Source: Primulina eburnea
Taxonomy: Eukaryota; Streptophyta; Magnoliopsida; Lamiales; Gesneriaceae
Reading direction: 5' to 3'
DNA length: 64,000 nucleotides
NCBI RefSeq assembly: GCF_022965805.1
Contig: NW_027331245.1
Span: forward strand, 186,001-250,000
Shown: positions 23,664 through 37,400 of the stretch, in pieces
Numbering within the stretch: the stretch's first letter is position 1
How the letters are laid out: the number at the start of each line of letters is the position of its first letter
The notes under the pieces: model-generated
The model's input: only the letters and a program-made list of their open reading frames with translations
Databases searched by the model: none
Told to the model about the DNA's origin: nothing
Position numbers and translations under genes: made by a program

Positions 23664-26110
23664 GCACAAAATTGTTGTTTTCTACTACTTGTCATCCTCT
23701 AACGGATGGACAAACTGAAGTTGTCAATAGAACTTTGGGAACACTTTTGCGTGCTATTCTTAAAAAGAACTTGGATTGACATTTCAATGGACTTTATTTT
23801 GGGGTTGCCTAGGACTAAGAAGGGGAGGGATTCTATTTTTGTTGTTGTGGATTGATTCTCTAAGATGGCACATTTTATAGCTTGTCATAAAATCCGACGA
23901 TGCTTCAAACATGGCGGATTTGTTCTTTAGAGAAGTCGCTAGGTTGCATGACATGCCTAGGACTATTGTTTCTAATCGCGATGTTAAATTCTTGAGTTAC
24001 TTTTGGTAGACTTTATGGGCTAAACTTGGCACAAAATTGTTGTTTTCTACTACTTGTCATCCTCAAACGGATGGACAAACTGAAGTTGTCAATATAACTT
24101 TGGGAACACTTTTGCGTGCTATTCTTAAAAAGAACTTGGATTGACATTTCTATGGACTTTATTTTGGGGTTGCCTAGGACTAAGAAGGGGAGGGATTCTA
24201 TTTTTGTTGTTGTGGATTAATTCTCTAAGATTGAACATTTTATAGCTTGTCATAAAATCGATAATGCTTCAAACATTGCGGATTTGTTCTTTAGAGAAGT
24301 CGTTAGGTTGCATGGCATGCCTAGGACTATTGTTTCTGGTCGCGATGTTAAATTCTTGAGTTACTTTTGGTGGACTTTATGGGCTAAACTTGGCACAAAA
24401 TTGTTGTTTTCTACTACTTGTCATCCTCAAACGGATGGACAAACTTAAGTTGTCAATAGAACTTTGGGAACACTTTTGCGTGCTATTCTTAAAAAGAACT
24501 TAGATTGACATTTCTATTGACTTTATTTTGGGGTTGCCTAGGACTAAGAAGGGGAGGGATTCTATTTTTGTTGTTGTGGATAGATTCTCTAAGATGGCAC
24601 ATTTTATAGTTTGTCATAAAACCGATGATGCTTCAAACATTGCGGATTTGTTCTTTAGAGAAGTCGTTAGGTTGCATGGCATGCCTAGGACTATTGTTTC
24701 TGGTCGCGATGTTAAAATCTTGAGTTACTTTTGGAAGACTTTATGGGCTAAACTTGGCACAAAATTGTTGTTTTCTACTACTTGTCATCCTCAAACGGAT
24801 GGACAAACTGAAGTTGTCAATAGAACTTTGGGAACACTTTTGCGTGCTATTCTTAAAAAGAACTTGGATTGACATTTCTATGGACTTTATTTTGGGGTTG
24901 CCTAGGACTAAGAAGGGGAGGGATTATATTTTTGTTGTTGTGGATTGATTCTCAAAGATGGCACATTTTATAGCTTGTCATAAAACCGTTGATACTTCAA
25001 ACATTGCGGATTTGTTCTTTAGAGAAGTCGTTAGGTTGCATGGCATGCCTAGGACTATTGTTTCTGGTCGCGATGTTAAATTCTTGAGTTACTTTTGGAA
25101 GACTTTATGGGCTAAACTTGGCACAAAATTGTTGTTTTCTACTACTTGTCATCCTCAAACGGATGGACAAACTGAAGTTGCCAATAGATCTTTGGGAACA
25201 CTTTTGCGTGCTATTCTTAAAAAGAACTTGGATTGACATTTCTATGGACTTTATTTTGGGGTTGCCTAGGACTAAGAAGGGGAGGGATTCTATTTTTGTT
25301 GTTGTGGATTGATTCTCCAAGATGGCACATTTTATAGCTTGTCATAAAACCGATGATGCTTTACTTTATGGGCTAAACTTGGCACAAAATTGTTGTTTTC
25401 TACTACTTGTCATCCTCAAACGGATGGACAAACTGAAGTTGTCAATAGAACTTTGGGAACACTTTTGCGTGCTATTCTTAAAAAGATCTTGGATTGACAT
25501 TTCTATGGACTTTATTTTGGGGTTGCCTAGGACTAAGAAGGGGAGGGATTCTGTTTTTGTTGTTGCGGATAGATTCTCTAAGATGACACATTTTATAGCT
25601 TGTCATAAAACCGATGATGCTTCAAACATTGCGGAATAGTTCTTTAGAGAAGTCGTTAGGTTGCATGGCATGCCTAGGACTATTGTTTCTGGTCGCGATG
25701 TTAAATTCTTGAGTTACTTTTGGAAGACTTTATGGGCTAAACTTGGCACAAAATTGTTGTTTTCTACTACTTGTCATCCTCAAACGGATGGACAAACTGA
25801 AGTTGTCAATAGAACTTTGGGAACACTTTTGCGTGCTATTCTTAGAAAGAACTTGGATTGACATTTCTATGGACTTTATTTTGGGGTTGCCTAGGACTAA
25901 GAAGGGGAGGGATTCTATTTTTGTTGTTGTGGATTGATTCTCTAAGATGGCACATTTTATAGCTTGTCATAAAATCCGATGATGCTTCAAACATGGCGGA
26001 TTTGTTCTTTAGAGAAGTCGCTAGGTTGCATGGCATGCCTAGGACTATTGTTTCTGGTCGCGATGTTAAATTCTTGAGTTACTTTTGGAAGACTTAATGG
26101 GCTAAACTTG
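23664..26110 (+). repeat. Higher-order repeat block 3 (7 monomers, 2,447 bp)
   Basis: CTCTAACGG marker at 23,698, followed by TTCAATGG, ATCCGACG, CATGACATG, TCTAATCGC and TTGGTAG. Units start at 23,664, 24,029, 24,393, 24,757, 25,121, 25,382 and 25,746. The unit at 25,121 is only 261 bp because of the 103-bp deletion, so seven units total 2,447 bp. AGATCTTGG / GCGGAATAG and CTTAGAAAGAAC units occupy the last two places, as in block 1. Confidence 0.8.
25121..25381 (+). repeat. Truncated 261-bp monomer (103-bp deletion, T-type junction)
   Basis: The unit runs from GCACAAAATTG to GATGATGCTT and then directly to TACTTTATGGGC, junction 25,361/25,362. Relative to the full monomer, bases 242-344 are missing, including the codon of the second catalytic Asp. 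The unit also carries GCCAATAGATCTTTGGG and TGATTCTCCAAG. Confidence 0.9.
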
Positions 26111-28170
26111 GCACAAAATTGTTGTTTTCTACTACTTGTCATCCTCTAACGGATGGACAAACTGAAGTTGTCAATAGAACTTTGGGAACACTTTTGCGTG
26201 CTATTCTTAAAAAGAACTTGGATTGACATTTCAATGGACTTTATTTTGGGGTTGCCTAGGACTAAGAAGGGGAGGGATTCTATTTTTGTTGTTGTGGATT
26301 GATTCTCTAAGATGGCACATTTTATAGCTTGTCATAAAATCCGACGATGCTTCAAACATGGCGGATTTGTTCTTTAGAGAAGTCGCTAGGTTGCATGACA
26401 TGCCTAGGACTATTGTTTCTAATCGCGATGTTAAATTCTTGAGTTACTTTTGGTAGACTTTATGGGCTAAACTTGGCACAAAATTGTTGTTTTCTACTAC
26501 TTGTCATCCTCAAACGGATGGACAAACTGAAGTTGTCAATAGAACTTTGGGAACACTTTTGCGTGCTATTCTTAAAAAGAACTTGGATTGACATTTCTAT
26601 GGACTTTATTTTGGGGTTGCCTAGGACTAAGAAGGGGAGGGATTCTATTTTTGTTGTTGTGGATTAATTCTCTAAGATTGAACATTTTATAGCTTGTCAT
26701 AAAATCGATAATGCTTCAAACATTGCGGATTTGTTCTTTAGAGAAGTCGTTAGGTTGCATGGCATGCCTAGGACTATTGTTTCTGGTCGCGATGTTAAAT
26801 TCTTGAGTTACTTTTGGTAGACTTTATGGGCTAAACTTGGCACAAAATTGTTGTTTTCTACTACTTGTCATCCTCAAACGGATGGACAAACTGAAGTTGT
26901 CAATAGAACTTTGGGAACACTTTTGCGTGCTATTCTTAAAAAGAACTTGGATTGACATTTCTATGGACTTTATTTTGGGGTTGCCTAGGACTAAGAAGGG
27001 GAGGGATTATATTTTTGTTGTTGTGGATTGATTCTCAAAGATGGCACATTTTATAGCTTGTCATAAAACCGATTGATACTTCAAACATTGCGGATTTGTT
27101 CTTTAGAGAAGTCGTTAGGTTGCATGGCATGCCTAGGACTATTGTTTCTGGTCGCGATGTTAAATTCTTGAGTTACTTTTGGAAGACTTTATGGGCTAAA
27201 CTTGGCACAAAATTGTTGTTTTCTACTACTTGTCATCCTCAAACGGATGGACAAACTGAAGTTGTCAATAGAACTTTGGGAACACTTTTGGATTGACATT
27301 TCTATGGACTTTATTTTGGGGTTGCCTAGGACTAAGAAGGGGAGGGATTCTATTTTTGTTGTTGTGGATTGATTCTCTAAGATGGCACATTTTATAGCTT
27401 GTCATAAAATCCGATGATGCTTCAAACATGGCGGATTTGTTCTTTAGAGAAGTCGCTAGGTTGCATGGCATGCCTGGGACTATTGTTTCTGGTCGCGATG
27501 TTACATTCTTGAGTTACTTTTGGAAGACTTTATGGGCTACACTTGGCACAAAATTGTTGTTTTCTACTACTTGTCATCCTCAAACGGATGGACAAACTGA
27601 AGTTGTCAATAGAACTTTGGGAACACTTTTGCATGCTATTCTTAAAAAGAACTTGGATTGACATTTCTATGGACTTTATTTTGGGGTTGCCTAGGACTAA
27701 GAAGGAGAGGGATTCTATTTTTGTTGTTGTGGATTGATTCTCCAAGATGGCACATTTTATAGCTTGTCATAAAACCGATGATGCTTGACTTTATGGGCTA
27801 AACTTGGCACAAAATTGTTGTTTTCTACTACTTGTCATCCTCAAACGGATGGACAAACAGAAGTTGTCAATAGAACTTTGGGAACACTTTTGCGTGCTAT
27901 TCTTAAAAAGAACTTGGATTGACATTTCTATGGACTTTATTTTGGGGTTGCCTAGGACTAAGAAGGGGAGGGATTATATTTTTGTTGTTGTGGATTGATT
28001 CTCTAAGATGGCACATTTTATAGCTTGTCATAAAACCGATGATGCTTCAAGCATTGCGGATTTGTTCTTTAGATAAGTCGTTAGGTTGCATGGCAAGCCT
28101 AGGACTATTGTTTCTGATCGCGATGTTAAATTCTTGAGTTACTTTTGGAAGACTTTATGGACTAAACTTG
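26111..28170 (+). repeat. Higher-order repeat block 4 (6 monomers, 2,060 bp)
   Basis: CTCTAACGG marker at about 26,143. Units start at 26,111, 26,476, 26,840, 27,205, 27,546 and 27,807. Two are shortened. The 27,205 unit lost 24 bp at 27,290/27,291, between two TTG triplets. The 27,546 unit carries the 103-bp deletion. The last unit has ACAGAAGTTG, GGATTATATTT, TTCAAGCATTG, TTAGATAAG, GGCAAGCC and TCTGATCGC. Confidence 0.78.
27546..27806 (+). repeat. Truncated 261-bp monomer (103-bp deletion, G-type junction)
   Basis: GATGATGCTT joins GACTTTATGGGC at 27,786/27,787. This is the same deletion as at 25,361, but the base after the junction is G. It is linked to AAGGAGAGGG and TGATTCTCCAAG upstream and to ACAGAAGTTG in the next unit, as in the copies at 29,995 and 34,624. 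Confidence 0.9.
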
Positions 28171-30619
28171 GCACAAAATTGTTGTTTTCTACTACTTGTC
28201 ATCCTCTAACGGATGGACAAACTGAAGTTGTCAATAGAACTTTGGGAACACTTTTGCGTGCTATTCTTAAAAAGAACTTGGATTGACATTTCTAATGGAC
28301 TTTATTTTGGGGTTGCCTAGGACTAAGAAGGGGAGGGATTCTATTTTTGTTGTTGTGGATTGATTCTCTAAGATGGCACATTTTATAGCTTGTCATAAAA
28401 TCCGACTGATGCTTCAAACATGGCGGATTTGTTCTTTAGAGAAGTCGCTAGGTTGCATGACATGCCTAGGACTATTGTTTCTAATCGCGATGTTAAATTC
28501 TTGAGTTACTTTTGGTAGACTTTATGGGCTAAACTTGGCACAAAATTGTTGTTTTCTACTACTTGTCATCCTCAAACGGATGGACAAACTGAAGTTGTCA
28601 ATAGAACTTTGGGAACACTTTTGCGTGCTATTCTTAAAAAGAACTTGGATTGACATTTCTATGGACTTTATTTTGGGGTTGCCTAGGACTAAGAAGGGGA
28701 GGGATTCTATTTTTGTTGTTGTGGATTAGATTCTCTAAGATGGAACATTTTATAGCTTGTCATAAAATCGATAATGCTTCAAACATTGCGGATTTGTTCT
28801 TTAGAGAAGTCGTTAGGTTGCATGGCATGCCTAGGACTATTGTTTCTGGTCGCGATGTTAAATTCTTGAGTTACTTTTGGAAGACTTTATGGGCTAAACT
28901 TGGCACAAAATTGTTGTTTTCTACTACTTGTCATCCTCAAACGGATGGACAAACTGAAGTTGTCAATAGAACTTTGGGAACACTTTTGCGTGCTATTCTT
29001 AAAAAGAACTTGGATTGACATTTCTATGGACTTTATTTTGGGGTTGCCTAGGACTAAGAAGGGGAGGGATTCTATTTTTGTTGTTGTGGATTGATTCTCT
29101 AAGATGGCACATTTTATAGCTTGTCATAAAACCGATGATGCTTCAAACATTGCGGATTTGTTCTTTAGAGAAGTCGTTAGGTTGCATGGCATGCCTAGGA
29201 CTATTGTTTCTGGTCGCGATGTTAAATTCTTGAGTTACTTTTGGAAGACTTTATGGGCTAAACTTGGCACAAAATTGTTGTTTTCTACTACTTGTCATCC
29301 TCAAACGGATGGACAAACTGAAGTTGTCAATAGAACTTTGGGAACACTTTTGCGTGCTATTCTTAAAAAGAACTTGGATTGACATTTCTATGGACTTTAT
29401 TTTGGGGTTGCCTAGGACTAAGAAGGGGAGGGATTCTATTTTTGTTGTTGTGGATAGATTCTCTAAGATGGCACATTTTATAGCTTGTCATAAAACCGAT
29501 GATGCTTCAAACATTGCGGATTTGTTCTTTAGAGAAGTCGCTAGGTTGCATGGCATGCCTAGGACTATTGTTTCTGGTCGCGATGTTAAATTCTTGAGTT
29601 ACTTTTGGAAGACTTTATGGGCTAAACTTGGCACAAAATTGTTGTTTTCTACTACTTGTCATCCTCAAACGGATGGACAAACTGAAGTTGTCAATAGAAC
29701 TTTGGGAACACTTTTGCGTGCTATTCTTAAAAAGAACTTGGATTGACATTTCTATTGACTTTATTTTGGGGTTGCCTAGGACTAAGAAGGGGAGGGATTC
29801 TATTTTTGTTGTTGTGGATAGATTCTCTAAGATGGCACATTTTATAGTTTGTCATAAAACCGATGATGCTTCAAACATTGCGGATTTGTTCTTTAGAGAA
29901 GTCGTTAGGTTGCATGGCATGCCTAGGACTATTGTTTCTGGTCGCGATGTTAAATTCTTGAGTTACTTTTGGAAGACATTATGGGCTAAACTTGGTACAA
30001 AATTGTTGTTTTCTACTACTTGTCATCCTCAAACGGATGGACAAACTGAAGTTGTCAATAGAACTTTGGGAACACTTTTGCGTGCTATTCTTAAAAAGAA
30101 CTTGGATTGACATTTCTATGGACTTTATTTTGGGGTTGCCTAGGACTAAGAAGGAGAGGGATTCTATTTTTGTTGTTGTGGATTGATTCTCCAAGATGGC
30201 ACATTTTATAGCTTGTCATAAAACCGATGATGCTTGACTTTATGGGCTAAACTTGGCACAAAATTGTTGTTTTCTACTACTTGTCATCCTCAAACGGATG
30301 GACAAACAGAAGTTGTCAATAGAACTTTGGGAACACTTTTGCGTGCTATTCTTAAAAAGAACTTGGATTGACATTTCTATGGACTTTATTTTGGGGTTGC
30401 CTAGGACTAAGAAGGGGAGGGATTATATTTTTGTTGTTGTGGATTGATTCTCTAAGATGGCACATTTTATAGCTTGTCATAAAACCGATGATGCTTCAAG
30501 CATTGCGGATTTGTTCTTTAGATAAGTCGTTAGGTTGCATGGCAAGCCTAGGACTATTGTTTCTGATCGCGATGTTAAATTCTTGAGTTACTTTTGGAAG
30601 ACTTTATGGACTAAACTTG
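28171..30619 (+). repeat. Higher-order repeat block 5 (7 monomers, 2,449 bp)
   Basis: CTCTAACGG marker at 28,203 with the usual trailing set, here with TTCTAATGG and CCGACTGATGC. Units start at 28,171, 28,538, 28,903, 29,267, 29,631, 29,995 and 30,256. The 29,995 unit has the 103-bp deletion and the 30,256 unit has the ACAGAAGTTG / GGATTATATTT / GGCAAGCC set. A further marker copy at 30,652 starts a block that fades into homogeneous monomers after 31,351. Confidence 0.8.
29995..30255 (+). repeat. Truncated 261-bp monomer (103-bp deletion, G-type junction)
   Basis: Junction at 30,235/30,236, with the same linked variants as the 27,546 copy (AAGGAGAGGG, TGATTCTCCAAG, then ACAGAAGTTG). Its distance from that copy, 2,449 bp, equals seven units. 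Confidence 0.9.
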
Positions 30620-31470
30620 GCACAAAATTGTTGTTTTCTACTACTTGTCATCCTCTAACGGATGGACAAACTGAAGTTGTCAATAGAACTTTGGGAACAC
30701 TTTTGCGTGCTATTCTTAAAAAGAACTTGGATTGACATTTCAATGGACTTTATTTTGGGGTTGCCTAGGACTAAGAAGGGGAGGGATTCTATTTTTGTTG
30801 TTGTGGATAGATTCTCTAAGATGGCACATTTTATAGCTTGTCATAAAATCCGACTGATGCTTCAAACATGGCGGATTTGTTCTTTAGAGAAGTCGCTAGG
30901 TTGCATGGCATGCCTAGGACTATTGTTTCTGATCGCGATGTTAAATTCTTGAGTTACTTTTGGAAGACTTTATGGGCTAAACTTGGCACAAAATTGTTGT
31001 TTTCTACTACTTGTCATCCTCAAACGGATGGACAAACTGAAGTTGTCAATAGAACTTTGGGAACACTTTTGCGTGCTATTCTTAAAAAGAACTTGGATTG
31101 ACATTTCTATGGACTTTATTTTGGGGTTGCCTAGGACTAAGAAGGGGAGGGATTCTATTTTTGTTGTTGTGGATTAGATTCTCTAAGATGGCACATTTTA
31201 TAGCTTGTCATAAAACCGATGATGCTTCAAACATTGCGGATTTGTTCTTTAGAGAAGTCGTTAGGTTGCATGGCATGCCTAGGACTATTGTTTCTGGTCG
31301 CGATGTTAAATTCTTGAGTTACTTTTGGAAGACTTTATGGGCTAAACTTGGCACAAAATTGTTGTTTTCTACTACTTGTCATCCTCAAACGGATGGACAA
31401 ACTGAAGTTGTCAATAGAACTTTGGGAACACTTTTGCGTGCTATTCTTAAAAAGAACTTGATTGACATTT

Positions 31471-34400
31471 CTATGGACTTTATTTTGGGGTTGCCTAGGA
31501 CTAAGAAGGGGAGGGATTCTATTTTTGTTGTTGTGGATAGATTCTCTAAGATGGCACATTTTATAGCTTGTCATAAAACCGATGATGCTTCAAACATTGC
31601 GGATTTGTTCTTTAGAGAAGTCGTTAGGTTGCATGGCATGCCTAGGACTATTGTTTCTGGTCGCGATGTTAAATTCTTGAGTTACTTTTGGAAGACTTTA
31701 TGGGCTAAACTTGGCACAAAATTGTTGTTTTCTACTACTTGTCATCCTCAAACGGATGGACAAACTGAAGTTGTCAATAGAACTTTGGGAACACTTTTGC
31801 GTGCTATTCTTAAAAAGAACTTGGATTGACATTTCTATGGACTTTATTTTGGGGTTGCCTAGGACTAAGAAGGGGAGGGATTCTATTTTTGTTGTTGTGG
31901 ATAGATTCTCTAAGATGGCACATTTTATAGCTTGTCATAAAACCGATGATGCTTCAAACATTGCGGATTTGTTCTTTAGAGAAGTCGTTAGGTTGCATGG
32001 CATGCCTAGGACTATTGTTTCTGGTCGCGATGTTAAATTCTTGAGTTACTTTTGGAAGACTTTATGGGCTAAACTTGGCACAAAATTGTTGTTTTCTACT
32101 ACTTGTCATCCTCAAACGGATGGACAAACTGAAGTTGTCAATAGAACTTTGGGAACACTTTTGCGTGCTATTCTTAAAAAGAACTTGGATTGACATTTCT
32201 ATGGACTTTATTTTGGGGTTGCCTAGGACTAAGAAGGGGAGGGATTCTATTTTTGTTGTTGTGGATAGATTCTCTAAGATGGCACATTTTATAGCTTGTC
32301 ATAAAACCGATGATGCTTCAAACATTGCGGATTTGTTCTTTAGAGAAGTCGTTAGGTTGCATGGCATGCCTAGGACTATTGTTTCTGGTCGCGATGTTAA
32401 ATTCTTGAGTTACTTTGGAAGACTTTATGGGCTAAACTTGGCACAAAATTGTTGTTTTCTACTACTTGTCATCCTCAAACGGATGGACAAACTGAAGTTG
32501 TCAATAGAACTTTGGGAACACTTTTGCGTGCTATTCTTAAAAAGAACTTGGATTGACATTTCTATGGACTTTATTTTGGGGTTGCCTAGGACTAAGAAGG
32601 GGAGGGATTCTATTTTTGTTGTTGTGGATAGATTCTCTAAGATGGCACATTTTATAGCTTGTCATAAAACCGATGATGCTTCAAACATTGCGGATTTGTT
32701 CTTTAGAGAAGTCGTTAGGTTGCATGGCATGCCTAGGACTATTGTTTCTGGTCGCGATGTTAAATTCTTGAGTTACTTTTGGAAGACTTTATGGGCTAAA
32801 CTTGGCACAAAATTGTTGTTTTCTACTACTTGTCATCCTCAAACGGATGGACAAACTGAAGTTGTCAATAGAACTTTGGGAACACTTTTGCGTGCTATTC
32901 TTAAAAAGAACTTGGATTGACATTTCTATGGACTTTATTTTGGGGTTGCCTAGGACTAAGAAGGGGAGGGATTCTATTTTTGTTGTTGTGGATAGATTCT
33001 CTAAGATGGCACATTTTATAGCTTGTCATAAAACCGATGATGCTTCAAACATGGCGGATTTGTTCTTTAGAGAAGTCGCTAGGTTGCATGGCATGCCTAG
33101 GACTATTGTTTCTGGTCGCGATGTTAAATTCTTGAGTTACTTTTGGAAGACTTTATGGGCTAAACTTGGCACAAAATTGTTGTTTTCTACTACTTGTCAT
33201 CCTCAAACGGATGGACAAACTGAAGTTGTCAATAGAACTTTGGGAACACTTTTGCGTGCTATTCTTAAAAAGAACTTGGATTGACATTTCTATGGACTTT
33301 ATTTTGGGGTTGCCTAGGACTAAGAAGGGGAGGGATTCTATTTTTGTTGTTGTGGATAGATTCTCTAAGATGGCACATTTTATAGCTTGTCATAAAACCG
33401 ATGATGCTTCAAACATGGCGGATTTGTTCTTTAGAGAAGTCGCTAGGTTGCATGGCATGCCTAGGACTATTGTTTCTGGTCGCGATGTTAAATTCTTGAG
33501 TTACTTTTGGAAGACTTTATGGGCTAAACTTGGCACAAAATTGTTGTTTTCTACTACTTGTCATCCTCAAACGGATGGACAAACTGAAGTTGTCAATAGA
33601 ACTTTGGGAACACTTTTGCGTGCTATTCTTAAAAAGAACTTGGATTGACATTTCTATGGACTTTATTTTGGGGTTGCCTAGGACTAAGAAGGGGAGGGAT
33701 TCTATTTTTGTTGTTGTGGATAGATTCTCTAAGATGGCACATTTTATAGCTTGTCATAAAACCGATGATGCTTCAAACATTGCGGATTTGTTCTTTAGAG
33801 AAGTCGTTAGGTTGCATGGCATGCCTAGGACTATTGTTTCTGGTCGCGATGTTAAATTCTTGAGTTACTTTTGGAAGACTTTATGGGCTAAACTTGGCAC
33901 AAAATTGTTGTTTTCTACTACTTGTCATCCTCAAACGGATGGACAAACTGAAGTTGTCAATAGAACTTTGGGAACACTTTTGCGTGCTATTCTTAAAAAG
34001 AACTTGGATTGACATTTCTATGGACTTTATTTTGGGGTTGCCTAGGACTAAGAAGGGGAGGGATTCTATTTTTGTTGTTGTGGATAGATTCTCTAAGATG
34101 GCACATTTTATAGCTTGTCATAAAACCGATGATGCTTCAAACATTGCGGATTTGTTCTTTAGAGAAGTCGTTAGGTTGCATGGCATGCCTAGGACTATTG
34201 TTTCTGGTCGCGATGTTAAATTCTTGAGTTACTTTTGGAAGACTTTATGGGCTAAACTTGGCACAAAATTGTTGTTTTCTACTACTTGTCATCCTCAAAC
34301 GGATGGACAAACTGAAGTTGTCAATAGAACTTTGGGAACACTTTTGCGTGCTATTCTTAAAAGAACTTGGATTGACATTTCTATGGACTTTATTTTGGGG

Positions 34401-37400
34401 TTGCCTAGGACTAAGAAGGGGAGGGATTCTATTTTTGTTGTTGTGGATAGATTCTCTAAGATGGCACATTTTATAGCTTGTCATAAAACCGATGATGCTT
34501 CAAACATTGCGGATTTGTTCTTTAGAGAAGTCGTTAGGTTGCATGGCATGCCTAGGACTATTGTTTCTGGTCGCGATGTTAAATTCTTGAGTTACTTTTG
34601 GAAGACTTTATGGGCTAAACTTGGCACAAAATTGTTGTTTTCTACTACTTGTCATCCTCAAACGGATGGACAAACTGAAGTTGTCAATAGAACTTTGGGA
34701 ACACTTTTGCGTGCTATTCTTAAAAAGAACTTGGATTGACATTTCTATGGACTTTATTTTGGGGTTGCCTAGGACTAAGAAGGAGAGGGATTCTATTTTG
34801 TTGTTGTGGATTGATTCTCCAAGATGGCACATTTTATAGCTTGTCATAAAACCGATGATGCTTGACTTTATGGGCTAAACTTGGCACAAAATTGTTGTTT
34901 TCTACTACTTGTCATCCTCAAACGGATGGACAAACAGAAGTTGTCAATAGAACTTTGGGAACACTTTTGCGTGCTATTCTTAAAAAGAACTTGGATTGAC
35001 ATTTCTATGGACTTTATTTTGGGGTTGCCTAGGACTAAGAAGGGGAGGGATTATATTTTTGTTGTTGTGGATTGATTCTCTAAGATGGCACATTTTATAG
35101 CTTGTCATAAAAACCGATGATGCTTCAAGCATTGCGGATTGTTCTTTAGAGAAGTCGTTAGGTTGCATGGCATGCCTAGGACTATTGTTTCTGGTCGCGA
35201 TGTTAAATTCTTGAGTTACTTTTGGAAGACTTTATGGGCTAAACTTGGCACAAAATTGTTGTTTTCTACTACTTGTCATCCTCAAACGGATGGACAAACT
35301 GAAGTTGTCAATAGAACTTTGGGAACACTTTTGCGTGCTATTCTTAAAAAGAACTTGGATTGACATTTCTATGGACTTTATTTTGGGGTTGCCTAGGACT
35401 AAGAAGGGGAGGGATTCTATTTTTGTTGTTGTGGATAGATTCTCTAAGATGGCACATTTTATAGCTTGTCATAAAACCGATGATGCTTCAAACATTGCGG
35501 ATTTGTTCTTTAGAGAAGTCGTTAGGTTGCATGGCATGCCTAGGACTATTGTTTCTGGTCGCGATGTTAAATTCTTGAGTTACTTTTGGAAGACTTTATG
35601 GGCTAAACTTGGCACAAAATTGTTGTTTTCTACTACTTGTCATCCTCAAACGGATGGACAAACTGAAGTTGTCAATAGAACTTTGGGAACACTTTTGCGT
35701 GCTATTCTTAAAAAGAACTTGGATTGACATTTCTATGGACTTTATTTTGGGGTTGCCTAGGACTAAGAAGGGGAGGGATTCTATTTTTGTTGTTGTGGAT
35801 AGATTCTCTAAGATGGCACATTTTATAGCTTGTCATAAAACCGATGATGCTTCAAACATTGCGGATTTGTTCTTTAGAGAAGTCGTTAGGTTGCATGGCA
35901 TGCCTAGGACTATTGTTTCTGGTCGCGATGTTAAATTCTTGAGTTACTTTTGGAAGACTTTATGGGCTAAACTTGGCACAAAATTGTTGTTTTCTACTAC
36001 TTGTCATCCTCAAACGGATGGACAAACTGAAGTTGTCAATAGAACTTTGGGAACACTTTTGCGTGCTATTCTTAAAAAGAACTTGGATTGACATTTCTAT
36101 GGACTTTATTTTGGGGTTGCCTAGGACTAAGAAGGGGAGGGATTCTATTTTTGTTGTTGTGGATAGATTCTCTAAGATGGCACATTTTATAGCTTGTCAT
36201 AAAACCGATGATGCTTCAAACATTGCGGATTTGTTCTTTAGAGAAGTCGTTAGGTTGCATGGCATGCCTAGGACTATTGTTTCTGGTCGCGATGTTAAAT
36301 TCTTGAGTTACTTTTGGAAGACTTTATGGGCTAAACTTGGCACAAAATTGTTGTTTTCTACTACTTGTCATCCTCAAACGGATGGACAAACTGAAGTTGT
36401 CAATAGAACTTGGGAACACTTTTGCGTGCTATTCTTAAAAAGAACTTGGATTGACATTTCTATGGACTTTATTTTGGGGTTGCCTAGGACTAAGAAGGGG
36501 AGGGATTCTATTTTTGTTGTTGTGGATAGATTCTCTAAGATGGCACATTTTATAGCTTGTCATAAAACCGATGATGCTTCAAACATGGCGGATTTGTTCT
36601 TTAGAGAAGTCGTTAGGTTGCATGGCATGCCTAGGACTATTGTTTCTGATCGCGATGTTAAATTCTTGAGTTACTTTTGGAAGACTTTATGGGCTAAACT
36701 TGGCACAAAATTGTTGTTTTCTACTACTTGTCATCCTCAAACGGATGGACAAACTGAAGTTGTCAATAGAACTTTGGGAACACTTTTGCGTGCTATTCTT
36801 AAAAAGAACTTGGATTGACATTTCTATGGACTTTATTTTGGGGTTGCCTAGGACTAAGAAGGGGAGGGATTCTATTTTTGTTGTTGTGGATAGATTCTCT
36901 AAGATGGCACATTTTATAGCTTGTCATAAAACCGATGATGCTTCAAACATTGCGGATTTGTTCTTTAGAGAAGTCGTTAGGTTGCATGGCATGCCTAGGA
37001 CTATTGTTTCTGGTCGCGATGTTAAATTCTTGAGTTACTTTTGGAAGACTTTATGGGCTAAACTTGGCACAAAATTGTTGTTTTCTACTACTTGTCATCC
37101 TCAAACGGATGGACAAACTGAAGTTGTCAATAGAACTTTGGGAACACTTTTGCGTGCTATTCTTAAAAAGAACTTGGATTGACATTTCTATGGACTTTAT
37201 TTTGGGGTTGCCTAGGACTAAGAAGGGGAGGGATTCTATTTTTGTTGTTGTGGATAGATTCTCTAAGATGGCACATTTTATAGCTTGTCATAAAACCGAT
37301 GATGCTTCAAACATTGCGGATTTGTTCTTTAGAGAAGTCGTTAGGTTGCATGGCATGCCTAGGACTATTGTTTCTGGTCGCGATGTTAAATTCTTGAGTT

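Larger units (their letters stand above)
14750..31470 (+). repeat. Divergent satellite domain with higher-order structure
   Basis: About 46 monomers of the same family, but with unit lengths of 359-369 bp plus shortened ones of 261 and 341 bp. Recurrent variants include AGA to TGA in the VVDRF segment, an extra T in AAAATCCGATG, ATGGCGG for TTGCGG, GTCGCTAGG for GTCGTTAGG, CTCTAACGG for CTCAAACGG, and TTGGTAG stops. Most variants occur several times in the same order, so they were copied in blocks rather than arising independently. The reading frame is broken in most units. The domain lies between two far more homogeneous arrays. Confidence 0.93.
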
